Shown here piece after piece: positions 22,462 through 33,878 of a DNA stretch of 64,000 nt. The notes beneath the pieces are model-generated. The model ran no database searches and was not told the DNA's origin. It saw nothing but the letters and a program-made list of their open reading frames with translations. A program made the position numbers and the translations under genes. The first letter of the stretch is position 1. Each line of letters starts with the position of its first letter. The stretch comes from Talinum fruticosum (Eukaryota; Streptophyta; Magnoliopsida; Caryophyllales; Talinaceae), in NCBI GenBank assembly GCA_021018815.1, contig JAITYX010000034.1, forward strand, positions 1,426,001 through 1,490,000. Direction: 5' to 3'.

Positions 22462-24063
22462 TGAAGTTTTGCTCTTGGAGAGGCTAAGTCACCCTAGAGG
22501 GGGATGAATAGGGTGATGATGAAATTTGTTTGAAATTTAAAATAGATATGAATCCGAGGTGAGCGAGAGTCAAGGATGAACTCGTAAAAGCACCGACTCG
22601 AGTTCGATAAAGAGTGAAGAAACAGATTAAACGGAACTTTGAAACTATCTCGAGTCTAGAATGCACTCGGAAAAGTAATAACTCGGAAAGTACGTGGAAA
22701 GCCTCCTGGGCGAGAAAACCACGGACCGTGCTAATCCAAGCACGAAGTCAAATCCATTATTTTGAGTCCACAAAATACGATAGACCGACTCAAACCTAGT
22801 TGCTCCCTTAGAACACTACTTACAAGTTTTTCCTAAACTCGAAATTCCCTTATCCGATCTAGTACTTCCTAACCGAGATAACCCTTACGAGTTAGGGACA
22901 ACCGAGCCGAGATAACCCTTACATCTCGGTCAAGGGACCTTACTTAGAAAGTAAGAAAGTGAGTTTGTAATCGAGTATAAGACCTTACAACTCGGAGAAA
23001 TATTAGATATAGAGTTGGAGTTGTAAGTAGAAGACCGAGAATGAATACAATGACTTTTGCTCAAGTATGTGTATAAACAATTGGTTCAAGCAATCTTCTT
23101 GTCTTGAAGTATGACTTCTATTTATAGATGACCAAGCAGCTTAACCGTTGTGTCCATCTTCCGATTGGAAGTCCTCGTGACCGTTGTAATGGATTTTCCG
23201 AGTCACTCGGAAAATATCCGTTGAGATATGAACGTTGGGCAACGGCTCTTGACTCTTTTGGAAGTCCCAAAACCACTAGTGGTGTCTTGAAAAATAAGGT
23301 GGAAACCATTGTTGAGCTTGGTGTTGCAGATTTCCGCTTTGGAAACATACAACCCCGACACATTGTCCGGGGCTAGGTCAAAGGCGGAAAAAGCCTTGTC
23401 TGCCGATGATTTGACGTTTTGATGCCGGTACTTTTGCAATTCAAAAATAGGATAGCCTCGTTTAAATAACCTACAAAAGTAAATAAATTTGGTTCTCAAA
23501 GTATAAAATACTTTGGTCCAAGATTAGACACGAGATAATAACATAATTAAGATAATTAAGTGACTAATTATCTAAGTCGGAAAAGGAATAGAATTTTTTG
23601 AGTCTAATATCCATGATACTCAAATTCCACCTTAGTCAATCTAGAAGATAATCAAGTCAAATAAAGAATATTAGAGTCAACGGACTTAATCTAGACTAAA
23701 CAAAGTTCAAACAAAATATGCTCGACTTAGAATAGTCGATTAACAATGTAATTCTGGAATATGAAGTCGGACTCGAATTTATGCACGTGAAAGAAAGTGT
23801 TTGAACATGTGATATATCCGAGTATTGAGTGACTCGGAACCGAGTATGAAGTGGCATGTAGAAGTATGCTTTCCGAGTCGATCGAGTCAAGTGTAAACAT
23901 ATATAATAGTTTTTATAACACTCGGAGAGAATGTTATATCACTCGGAAAAGTTTCTAAGGCACATGGAATGACTTAAAATCAAAACCCTATAAAAGGTGA
24001 AGTCTTATACCCGATTCCTCGATGGAACTCGGAAAAGTGTAAGTATAAAGTCTCGAGTCTTCA
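22462..24063 (-). repeat. Solo copia LTR (family of Sire-A/B) in CACTA-1
   Basis: On the minus strand it starts TGAAGACTCGAGAC and ends GAGCAAAACTTCA, 1,602 bp, flanked by AAAGG on both sides (22,457-22,461 and 24,064-24,068). It aligns with the LTRs at 38,609-40,199 and 45,666-47,387. The TATA element CTATAAATAG (minus) is at 23,118-23,127. No internal region is present, so it is a solo LTR. Confidence 0.92.
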
Positions 24064-24639
24064 AAAGGGTTATACCAAGGGCATCAACACCATGACAAGG
24101 AGACGAGGAAGAGCTAGGGGAGCATAATAGGTTAGACTTTCTAAAAAGGGATAAATCTCTTAAGTCAATCAATTTAAGAGCAAGTGTAATGGAAATATAT
24201 CCATGATTCCTACACATCAACATTCTTTCTTTCTAATCTCAAAAAATATATTGTTCCCTACAATCAAAAAGTATATTGTTCAATCAAGGAACCATAAAGC
24301 AAAGCTAACGGATCTTAGTGCCAAACTTATAGTAGTTCTTCCGTAAAGCATATTCACGCAAAATCAAGTCTTTAATAGTGCTCTTACACTTGATTGAAAC
24401 CTATATGTCAAAATCATGCTATGAATTTGTCTCAATTATCTTTATAACCTTCCTACTCCAGAATCACAATTATAATCACAAACCCAAAAGGAAGTCTTAA
24501 AAGCAAATGTTTCAATTCTTTCCCTCCAAATGTGACAACAAATCTTAGGTAGTCGAAGTATATCCCAATTGTCAACTATTAACCGGTTACACTAAGTTTC
24601 AATCACAATTGACCTTCATGTCTAACCTCAAACAATGTG

Positions 24640-25045
24640 ATATTTCATCATATTCTATTAAACTAAATCAAGCTACTCACCTGGCGAAAACAAGGTTCAT
24701 TTTAAGTCGATGGATTATGGATGTTGAATTGCTAGAAAATGGCATCCTTGAAATTCGCTATTTACGATCGAACCGACTCTAAACAATTTTGAAACTTTTC
24801 GTTTTCTGTTTCAACTATTGCCACACTTTCATGAAGAACCTCATTTTTCTTTCTAGCAGACATGGAGTTCAATTTCAAGTTCAACTCTAGTAGGACAAGG
24901 TCCCCTTAAATCTTTTGCCTTTACTCCTCCTCCAAAGCCAACTACTTGATCTTTCGATTTTGATTTGAAAACCTTATTAGCAACTCTGCACATTAAATAG
25001 GAAAAATGCATATATATAACATAACTATCGTGTAACATGTTATAA
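24640..25045 (-). pseudogene. CACTA-1 transposase-associated protein, C-terminal remnant
   Basis: The minus strand has VFKSKSKDQVVGFGGGVKAK with PTRVELEIEL, then (other frame) KNEVLHESVAIVETENEKF, which has heptad-like spacing. A Gly-rich motif followed by a coiled coil is what I expect after the Transposase_24 region of plant En/Spm proteins. This is a family-level inference from a short piece. The orientation agrees with the leader block at 27,556-27,870. Confidence 0.45.
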
Positions 25046-27555
25046 AAATTATTTTACAAAAACACAATCTACCTCCGGATAGGAAAGAGAAGGGTCTTTT
25101 CTATAACATCTCGGATTTCATCCTATAAAGTACAACAATGACATTAATACATCACACTTGCCAACTAAAGTTAAAAAATGTAGGCTTATAATATTATACG
25201 TACATATTTTTGAGTTATCTCTAGAGTTACAAGCTCGTCACCCTTTTTATGAGTTTCACGAAACATTTGGAGAAAAGATCTACTGCTGGTCTGTAGCAAC
25301 CAGTAGAGCGACTATCTCGCTGCTGCAGATGATGAGCAATAGCTAGCGAGTAGCGGATGTTAGCTACTGCGGATGTCCTGTGGGCCTGTTACATCTACTA
25401 CAAATGTCCTATGGGCCTCATAACAATAAGCAACATCAGCAAAGCGAACACTAATAACTAGTAAATTATGATTAATAGCAAACCCATATGGTAGGATACA
25501 CTAAGCTTATCCGGTGCAATAAAGGAAACATATGTTCGATAAATGTGAATACATCAATATCAATAATTAACTATGAAAGAAAGTGCAACTATATTTCATC
25601 TTCGTCTCTTTCTAGATCTTTGTTCATCCTCTAGATTTGCTTCATTTTAAACGGGTATGACCAAGATGAATTTCTTTGGGAAAGCAAAGGAACAACTACT
25701 CATAATTGAAATTTGTAAAAGTCAGACATGAAAATGTACAACAAACGTGAAACAGAAATGTTTCATATGCTTCTTTATCCGATGCATTCTTTTTCTCTTC
25801 CTTTGATCATTACAATCTATCTCTTCCTGTTTTCACTTCTCTTCAACTTCTATATCCGACATATAGAATTGTGATTATGATTAATCTTGGTTTCCTGTGA
25901 TCTTTAGTTCCTTTCTTTTCTTTGATTGTATATCATTATTTTATTACAAATTGAGGGTTGTCTTTTAGTTAAGCGGGAGAAAGGGTGTTCTTGAAAGGCT
26001 TAAGATGCCTGAATTGAAATATAAGTGGGAAGGGACCTTTGGATTTTGGAGGATTAGCATTTTCTAACTTTTTTCTATCTTATTATATTCGAGCATATGT
26101 TTTGGTTTTGGTCGACTAGGGTGGTCAAACATAAGGATCTGTGCAACTTTTTAGTGACTCGACTCTTGAGAAATGTGTGAACTTGTGTATTAAGTTTGAG
26201 TATTTTGAGGGTTAAGTGGCTTGGCAGACTAAAGTAAATGTCTCACTAAGATGTCCTTTTCTCTTGTTTTTGAATTTCTCTGTAGCCAACACCTTTTGAA
26301 TCCGGCATTTATTGGAACTTGGAAGTAACCTCTTTGTTATATTGTTCTCGGTGTAAGCCTCGCATACATCTTACATTCTTACCCCTACCTCCACCGCCCG
26401 ATTTGGTGGGAGTACTTGGGAATGGTTTGGTTTGATTTGGTTATATGAATCATAGTGGTTCAATGTTACCTGGTTTTTAAGCTTCATGAGAATTTGATCT
26501 TTTTGATAGTTGAACTGTATAAGAGATCAACTAATCAAAGCTTTGCCCAATGTAATCTTTGAGATGCATCATAGCTACTCAAAAAGGGAAAGAGGGAGGT
26601 CAACTGGTCAAGGATTGTAACCATTGGGTCGAAAATGCACATTGAGCACTATGTGATTTCGAAAATCGTATCTGTATCTGTATTTTACGTTAACCCTTAC
26701 ACATTATGGGAAAAAAGAATAATATCTTAACCTCTTGATTATGAAATTCTTCTACAGCTCTTTTTAGTCTTTGCTCCCACTGTAACATAACCTTTTTCTG
26801 CTATCACAGCTCGGGAGTATCGACCTTATGTGTCCTTGTTGCTGAATTGTTATTTTAGTGTTTTATTTTCAAATGAAAGTGATTAACATATTAACTATGA
26901 AATTGATGGAAATTGACTGTTCACTATACTTTCGGGGCTCGATGAGTTTGAAGCCTATGCTTGAAGAGCTTGTATTGTTTGATACAATCCTCTTTGAGTT
27001 ACGGTGTGAATCAAGATGACTATGGCTAAACAACTCTTTCTCTGCCTCTCTCAATTATGCAAAGCTCACCAAATGACACAATTCGACATAAGCTACAAAA
27101 ATTCATAATACTAAGAAACAACGAGTGATAAGCTATATCAAACCTCCAATTTCACCTAACAATAATCAAAATCGTGGACACACAATCGCACAAAATATAA
27201 AAGTATTAAAGATTACAAATCCAAGCGGACATCAACTACAAAATTAGGGGATAATTTTCAGAACATAAAGCCTCATACCTGGATGCAATGCCAAGGAGTA
27301 TCGGAACAAATCAAAGCAGAAACTTAGATGAGCAAACAGAAATAAGAGGCCAGCAATTCGGGGCTGCAGCGAGTTGGTCGGAGGCGAGTGCCAAGGAGTA
27401 CAGATCCGGTGAGTTGTTAGTAGTAGAAGGTTGAACCCAAAATTAAAATTCTATCAAAATTCAATCAAGAAAACCTATCCTCAACACAAACAAAAAACCC
27501 ATAACAAAATTCAACATAAACAAGAAAAAAATGCATTAAAAGGACTCGTTCAAAC
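25046..27555. other. CACTA-1 interior without recognised coding sequence
   Basis: AT-rich, only short open frames. A stretch near 25,290-25,450 is locally GC-richer and repeats GTAGC, CAGCA and TGTCCT-GTGGGCC-like pieces. I see no domain. Confidence 0.4.
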
Positions 27556-27870
27556 TTCAAATCGGGCAAGGGCGGGGCTTCCTCGGCCAGGCGATTGAGC
27601 GTGGGTGGCCGGTGTGAATGAGGAGGGCGGAGGGCGAGAGGGTAAGAGCGAGAGAGGGGTAGGTAAGAGTGAGCGAGGGTGGGTTTTCCACTGGGAACGA
27701 ACTCCCGCTAGCAATTAAGTGTCGGAGAGAGAGCGTGCGACGAGAGAGCGAATGACGACTACGATTGAGGCGAGGGCGACGATCGGCGATGGCCGGCGGT
27801 TGAGACTCGGCGTGAGCAGCGAAAGCCGAACGAAGACCGGAGAGCGAGAGATGGAAGAAGACTAAATGAG
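27556..27870 (-). other. CT-rich (minus strand), GC-high leader block of CACTA-1
   Basis: The plus strand is rich in GAGCGAGAG and GGCGAGGG. It sits about 300 bp inside the 5' end, the same relative place as in CACTA-2. The sequences of the two blocks differ but the composition and strand bias agree. The open frame on the minus strand is Ser/Arg/Leu-rich and not recognised. Confidence 0.5.
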
Positions 27871-28180
27871 AATTAGGAGGGCTAATTTTGATTTCCAACT
27901 TAAAATTTTACATTAGAAGGAAAATTTTTAATTTATTTTTTAAAAAATTATTTAAAAAAAGGAAATACTAATTAAAATTAAATTTTTAATCCTAATATTA
28001 TTAACGACCAACGTATTAAAAGTAATAACGACCAATTTTTTTGTTCATTGTGTAATAATAATAATTTGATAAAATTAAACGACGAAAAATTAATTCCATC
28101 GTTATTAGTAACTTTTAACGACCAATTCTAGGGTTCGTCGTTAAAGTGTCGTCGTTAAAGCCTAATTTCTAGTAGTGATA

Positions 28181-29060
28181 TGAGATAAAGCAGAGATCCA
28201 ATCAGACCTCTATGGATTTTCTGATCTACGACTTTACCTTTCTCATTTGAGTCCAATTTCAAACTACTACTCATAGGTGTTGTTGCATGCTTCACGACTT
28301 GTAGCTTGTATTTCTTCAATAGCTCCTTGGTGTAGTTAGATTGATGGACATAGATGTCATCCTTGTCTTGTTTGATTTGTAGACCAAGAAAGAAATTGAG
28401 TTCTTCCATCATACTCATTTGGAACTCATGTCTTATTAACTCAAAAAAGTCTTGGCATAAAGTTTCATTAATAGCTCCAAAGATAATATCATCAACATAG
28501 ATCTTAATGATAGAAAATCATTCCCCTTGGTTTTTGTGAAAAGAGTTTTGTCAATCTGACCTCTTTTGAAATCATTTTCAACTAAGAAATTGCTTAGTCT
28601 TTTATACCAAGCTCCGGGAGCTTGTTTAAAACCATATAAAACCTTTTGCAATTTGAAAACATGATTTGAAAATTCCGAGTTTTCAAATCCATGGGGTTGC
28701 TCAACATAAACCTCTTCTTGAATATAACCATTGAGAAATGCACATTTGACATCCATCCGATAAATTTTGATGTTCATGATAAATGAAAATGCTAAGAGAA
28801 TTCTGATTGCTTCAATCCTAGCAACAGGTGTAAAGGTTTCTCCACAGTCAATACCTTCTTCTTGGTTATACCCACGACCAACTAGTTTAGCTTTATTTCT
28901 AACTACCAACTCTTCCTCATCCAGTTTGTTCTTGAAAACCCATTTGGTTTCTATTACTTGGGTAGTTAGAAGGTTGTTTGGTCGAGTCCAAACTTGGTTT
29001 TTGTCAAATTGATTTAGCCCTTCTTGCATGGCCTCTATCCATTCGAGGCTCGGTTAAGGC
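28181..29060 (-). pseudogene. Ty1/copia reverse transcriptase of Sire-1
   Basis: The minus strand from 29,029 reads [95 protein letters not shown] frameshift near 28,520 puts the catalytic box IYVDDIIFG, still intact, in another frame. After another shift near 28,435 come SMMEELNFFLGLQIKQ and YTKELLKKY, and it stops at CACTA-1. The IYVDDIIFG motif is typical of the Sirevirus/Maximus branch of copia. Confidence 0.9.
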
Positions 29061-30130
29061 TTCTAATGCATTTTTAGGTTCTCGTTAATGATATGAATGT
29101 AGAAAATGCACACAGATTTTGTAAAGAAGAACGAGTTCTTACCCCACTCGTTGATATTAGAAAGTATGTTCTCGGTTGGGTGGCTAGATGTATATTTAAA
29201 AGCTCTACTTGTCCTCCGGTTTACCAGGTTTGTTGGTTGAACATGATGTTCTTTAGTTGGTGGCTCTTGTTGAGCTTACGCATTGGCTTGTTCTTCAACA
29301 TTACGAGCTGGCTCTTGAACTTGTTCATTCTAAGTCATAGCATTCCGAGTTGGCTTATTCTAAGTTGTCTTAGTTCTTCTATTTTGACTCTTTCTAAGCT
29401 CGACTTCAGCAATGTCATCTTCATCTCTGTTAAGCTTGAGATCCGAGAAGGTGGATTCACTTATCCTATCAAGGTCAATCTCATCAAAAACAAGGTGGAT
29501 ACTTTCCTCCACTTTGTTAGTCCTCTTGTTAAAAATACGATAAGCTTTATTATGAGATAAGTAACCCGAAATATATCTTCATCCGATCTAACATCAAACT
29601 TAGTCGGATGTTCCTTAGCATTGTTATGCACAAAGCATTTACATCCGAATGGTTTAAAGTAGGAGATGTTAGGCTTCTTTCCATTGTATAGCTCATAGGG
29701 TGTCTTCTTCAAGATGGATCCGATGAGGCATCCGTTGAGTGTATAATTTACTTGTGTCGACTACCTCAGTGCAGAAATAGTAAGATATATCATTTTTAAT
29801 CATTATGGTCCTTTCTATTTCTTCAAGTGTTCTCGTTCTTTCTCCATTCTCGTTGAGGAGTTCTTGGTGCGGAGAAGTTGTGGGAGATGCTATTCTTATC
29901 ACAAAAATCTACAAATTTTGAGTAATTGAACTCTCTTCCATAGTCGGTTTGAATTCTTTTGATCCGAGTATGTGACTCCACTTGAATTTTCCTACGGATC
30001 TTGGTGAACTCTTTGAAGGCTTTATTTTTGTTCCTTAGAAAACACACCCGGGTAAATCGTGAATAATTATCAACAATAACAAGCACATATGATTTACCTC
30101 CTAAGCTTTTCATAGGAATTTCACCACACA
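29061..30130 (-). pseudogene. Ty1/copia integrase of Sire-1, C-terminal portion
   Basis: From 30,131 down, the core reads EIPMKSLGGKSYVLVIVDNY, SRFTRVCFLRNKNKAFKEF and RIQTDYGREF (second catalytic Asp), then SAPRTPQRE and NERTRTLEEIERTIM with the third-acid region shifted in frame, then KKTPYELYNGKKPNISYFKP and GCKCFVHNN. 29,061-29,460 is the degraded linker to RT. The N-terminal part lies beyond CACTA-3, at 32,386. Confidence 0.87.
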
Positions 30131-30440
30131 CACTACTACAAAGCTGCTAAATAGCGATGGAAATTAGCGACGGAAACACTTCCTTCGCCACATAGCGATG
30201 GAATCGGCGACTGAAACCGACAAAAGCCGACAACCGTGTCGACAGCGACGGATTTAGAGACGGAATAAGGAATCCGTCGCTAATTTGGAATCGGCGACGG
30301 AAATTCCCATCGCTAATAAATTCAGCGATGGAATATTCTGTTGCTAATCCGTCGGTAGGGTACACCGATTTATAAAATGAAGGAAAACCCAAAAAAAAAT
30401 AATTAATTTAGTAGCTAGCGACGGAATTATCCGTCGCTAA

Positions 30441-30896
30441 GTGAATTTTTTATTAGCGACGGAACAACGACGGACTGTTCCGTTGCTAAATCTAAATAAA
30501 TCCAGATCCGGCCTTTTGGCGGACCGAACTTTCAAAGCAAAGAGAGAGAGACTCGAGCGATTCCGAGCGTTCACCCCCTACTGTCGCCGATTTGCCACCC
30601 CCACCCCCACCCCCACTCCCGCCAGTCGATTCGCCGACCGCCTCCTTCACCGGCCTCCCCTCCGGCCGTCCACCGCCCTTCCTCCGCCGCGTCGGGAACA
30701 CGAAGGCCAAAGACGTAAGTTCTCCTTGGTTGCTCCCGACCCGTGTGCCGCTGCTGCTGCCGCTCGGGTAGAGGACACCGCCGAAGCCACCGCCGCTGCT
30801 GCCGCCGTACACCTGTCCTCTCGCCACCGTCGCTCGTGCCGCTCCTTCTTTGAAGGTATGGTTTTGTTGATTTTTATTAGATTTAGGGTTTTATAA
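30441..30896 (+). other. GC-high, C-rich leader block of CACTA-3 with open frame
   Basis: A 151-codon open frame is rich in Arg, Pro, Ala and Ser, with (TP)n and poly-Ala runs from CCCCCAC and GCCGCT repeats. A possible donor (AAGACGTAAGT) follows at about 30,713. Composition explains the frame. It is probably a 5' leader or first exon of the parent element, or captured host DNA. No domain recognised. Confidence 0.4.
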
Positions 30897-31290
30897 AATT
30901 TAACTTCAAATTGATGAATAAATGTAATTTGTTGGAAATTAATGTTGTTTGTGAATGAATTTGAAAACAAAAATGTGCAATTGTGTTATTTATGGAGTAA
31001 ATGTTATTGAAGTTAGATTTAGGGTTTTTAAAAATGTAACTTGAAATTGATAAATATATGTAATTTGTTGGAAATTAATGTTGTTTGTGAATGAATTTGA
31101 AAAGAAAAAATGTGCAATTGTGTTATTTATGGAGTAAATGTTATTGAAATTAGATTTAGGGTTTATAATAATTTAACTTAAATTTGATGAATGTATATAA
31201 TTTATTACAAAAGAATATTTTTGTGAATGAATTTGAAATGAAAAATGTGCAATTGTGTTATTTATGGAGTAAATGTTATTGAAGTTAGAT
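30879..31290 (+). repeat. Three tandem copies of a 136-bp unit in CACTA-3
   Basis: AGATTTAGGGTTT starts at 30,879, 31,015 and 31,152, and a partial fourth unit begins at 31,287. Each unit contains TGTGCAATTGTGTTATTTAT and GGAGTAAATGTTATTGAA. The third unit is the most diverged in its middle. Confidence 0.9.
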
Positions 31291-32385
31291 TTGTTGGAAA
31301 TTATTATTGAAGTAGATGTAGATGTAGATGTTATTTATGTATAAATTTGTGTTGTTTAAAGTATGTGGTGTTAGATTTGTTGGACATTATTGTTGAAGTT
31401 GAAGTAAATGTTTTTGTGATTTATATATGTGCAATTGTTTGTGATTTATTTGTGTTAGTTTTTTTATGCTAATTAGGTATGATTAGGTATGATTAGTTTA
31501 ATTATGATATAAATACTTACGAGTAATATATAGAAATTAAAGAAATTTATGTATAATAAAAAAATATATGTTAAATGCATAATGGTTATATATATATTAT
31601 GTTCATTATAGAAGATATGTAATCTCAGCAAGCATCCGGATTCGTGTGCTTGGGGTGGAAAATCGGCAGCTTAAAGAAAAGGTGGACAGGTTCGCTGAGC
31701 CAATAGCATGCTTCAATGAATTTTTGAAATCTCAGCAAGCATCCGGATCTCACCGTCGACCGATACAACCACAAGAGGAAGAGTAAGAGGAAGATTGAGG
31801 ACCTTGGATTGATTCATTGTGAGCTTTTGTGGATTTGTGAACATTTTGCAAACTTTTAACATGCATGTGTTTATGGTTTCTTCGAACTTTTGTATGATTG
31901 TTTTTGTGAACTTGTGAATTGGTTATATATATGTTTGGATTGTGTATGTTGGATTTGTATATCCAACTTGGATGCGTACTTTGTGGCCGGCATATGTAAA
32001 TGCCAAATGTAAATGTCACATATATGAATGTTAGATTTGTATATCCATTCACAATTTTTTGTATTAGGGTAACGAATTATTAGAAAATTGTATTTTCGAA
32101 TTCCGCCCGGATAGCGACGAGAATAGCGATGGACCGGTGATGGGTCGGCGACGGAAGAAGAATTCCGTCGCTGATTCACATTAGCTATGGAAGCAATTTC
32201 CGTCGCCCATCCGTCGCTAATTAACGACGGATTGCGTGAATTCCATCGCTAAAATTTAGCAACCCGGATTTCAGCGATGGAAATATTCTGTCGCTATTTC
32301 CGTTGCTATTTCCGGAATCCCGTTGCTATTTTACAATTTTTCGTCACTATTTCCGTCGCTAATTGTCTATTTTGTAGTAGTGACA

Positions 32386-32901
32386 AATCCATATGAACTA
32401 ACTCAAGCACTTTTGATGTAGACACAGTTTTGAGTGGTTCGAAAGATGATCCGGCTCTGTTTTTCTTTTGTGCATGCATCACAAATTTTATCTTTCTTAA
32501 ATGCACAGTTCGGCAAGCCCATAACCAATCCATGAGATGCAAGTTTCTTGATGGTATGCATGCTAATATGACCTAGTTTACGATCGTCGTGTCCATGAAT
32601 TATTATTCAAAGATACTTTCAAGCATGATAAATTCGGACTAAAATCAGTAAGAGGGATAGTATAAGTGTTACTTGACCTCAAACCTTGGTGACTGCATCG
32701 AAATATAGCAGTTGGTCTTACCGAACCTTACCTCTTGATCTTTGTCACATAGCTGAGAAATGCTAAGAAGTTTGTACTTAAGCCCTTTAACAAGGTAGAT
32801 TGGGTTGGCTGAGTTGTTTTCTTGACCAATCTTACCAATCCCAACTATCTTGCCTTTACTCGTTGTCTCCAAATGTGACTTTTCCTCCCTTCGGATCTTC
32901 T
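32386..32901 (-). pseudogene. Sire-1 gag-pre-integrase / integrase N-terminal region
   Basis: On the minus strand: SKGKIVGIGKIG, PIYLVKGLKYKLLSISQLCD and FGKTNCYI (gag-pre-integrase region following the protease), then HAQKKNRAGSSFEP and TSKVLELVHMDL, with the first catalytic Asp of the integrase core in HMDL. Stops near 32,540-32,660 show decay. It is bounded by CACTA-4 on the right and CACTA-3 on the left. Confidence 0.85.
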
Positions 32902-33139
32902 CACTACTATAGAAATAACTTTTAACGACGGGTCTTTAACGACGGTTAAACAGTACAAATTGTCATGAAAAATGGATATGTGGCATTTTCGTAAAAAATG
33001 TGGTTTTTAATGTATATATGACGACGGTTCAACAAAACAACCATCATCTAAAGTTTCTAATGAACCTTAGACTATGGTTTTTTACCGGATCATCGTCATA
33101 GACTTATCTATGAGCCTAAGTACTTTAGACGACAGTTGT

Positions 33140-33560
33140 TCATATTGAACCGTCGTCTAAAGTTCCGAGCAAAACCCTCACCCAACGTCGAGTCCGTACA
33201 GTTTCTCATTTTTTCGATCGCACACTCTCTCGCTTCGGTTCTCTTCTCTCTGCGGTTACTTGGTGATTTCGATGCTACTCTGCTGTTTCGGTCGTGGTTG
33301 CACTCCCCCCGCCAACTCACTCTCTCTGCATTTTCGGTTGTTGGTGGAGCACTCTGTCGCCGATCTCTCTTTTCGACCTCATTCTCTCTGCGTGGCTACA
33401 CCTCTCTCACCGACCTCACTCTCTCCGGGTGGTTGCACCTCTCTCGCCGACTCCTCTTTCCGGGCACCACCAAGTTTGTCTCTTTCTCTAAATTCAATTG
33501 CGGGTTTTTAATTCCGTTATTGTTTGCCTTGTCATTTTTGGCATTTTCATGAAACTCGAA
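33140..33560 (+). other. CT-rich leader block of CACTA-4
   Basis: Pyrimidine-rich with repeated CTCTCTCTGC, CACCTCTCTC and CCGACTC pieces. It lies directly upstream of the transposase gene, suggesting a promoter or 5' untranslated region. The open frames in two phases are Ser/Leu/Arg-rich and appear compositional. Confidence 0.55.
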
Positions 33561-33878
33561 AGTGTAGAGAGTGCTTTCCAATTTCGAGATATAAACTCGA
33601 AAGTGTATTTTAGGAGTCTTTTTTTCGCGGTGTTTTAGAGAAAATTTGTAGATTAATCTTATATTTGAGAACGTGAATGGATAGAATTATGAAAATAAGA
33701 GAAGAGACAAAAAAATGGTCAAATTGAGGAACTAGGGTTCAGGGCAGCCAGGCACGAGTCGTGCCAAACTAACGGTCAGCCCGTGTTAGCTGCTGCCCGA
33801 CCCAACTTATGCGTTTCCGTCCGAAAATTGTTTTACATATTTATTTATCAAGAGTTGTATAATTGCTTGCAGTATAAG

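Larger units (their letters stand above)
16458..28177 (-). mobile_element. CACTA-1: CACTA (En/Spm) transposon inserted in Sire-1 pol
   Basis: The ends are GACTACTAGAAA (first base changed) and, inverted, CACTACTAGAAA, with a 3-bp duplication ATA at 16,455-16,457 and 28,178-28,180. Subterminal repeats of the TAACGACGA kind are dense at both ends. Without the nested CACTA-2 and solo LTR it is about 5.07 kb. The CT-rich leader at 27,556-27,870 and the transposase remnant at about 24,640-25,045 indicate minus orientation. It interrupts the RT/RNase H junction of Sire-1. Confidence 0.9.
30131..32382 (+). mobile_element. CACTA-3: non-autonomous CACTA element in Sire-1 integrase
   Basis: Ends CACTACTACAAA and, inverted, CACTACTACAAA, duplication ACA at 30,128-30,130 and 32,383-32,385, 2,252 bp. 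Both ends are packed with AGCGACGGAA-type subterminal repeats in both orientations, which differ from the TAACGACGA repeats of CACTA-1. Inside are a GC-high block (30,536-30,860), three 136-bp tandem repeats and a short tail (31,620-31,780) that may be the end of a transposase-associated gene. No transposase remains. The insertion lies just after the HMDL motif of the integrase core. Confidence 0.9.

Noticed and set aside
25158..25346. Small plus-strand open frame in CACTA-1
   Set aside because: Within a transposon on the opposite strand to its gene remnant, with no recognisable motif.
30492..30896. Open frames on both strands with poly-Ala and Gly-rich runs
   Set aside because: They come from C-rich repeats within CACTA-3; no domain and no conserved start.
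30879..31290. CRISPR-like array
   Set aside because: The units are full tandem repeats without distinct spacers, in a plant transposon.
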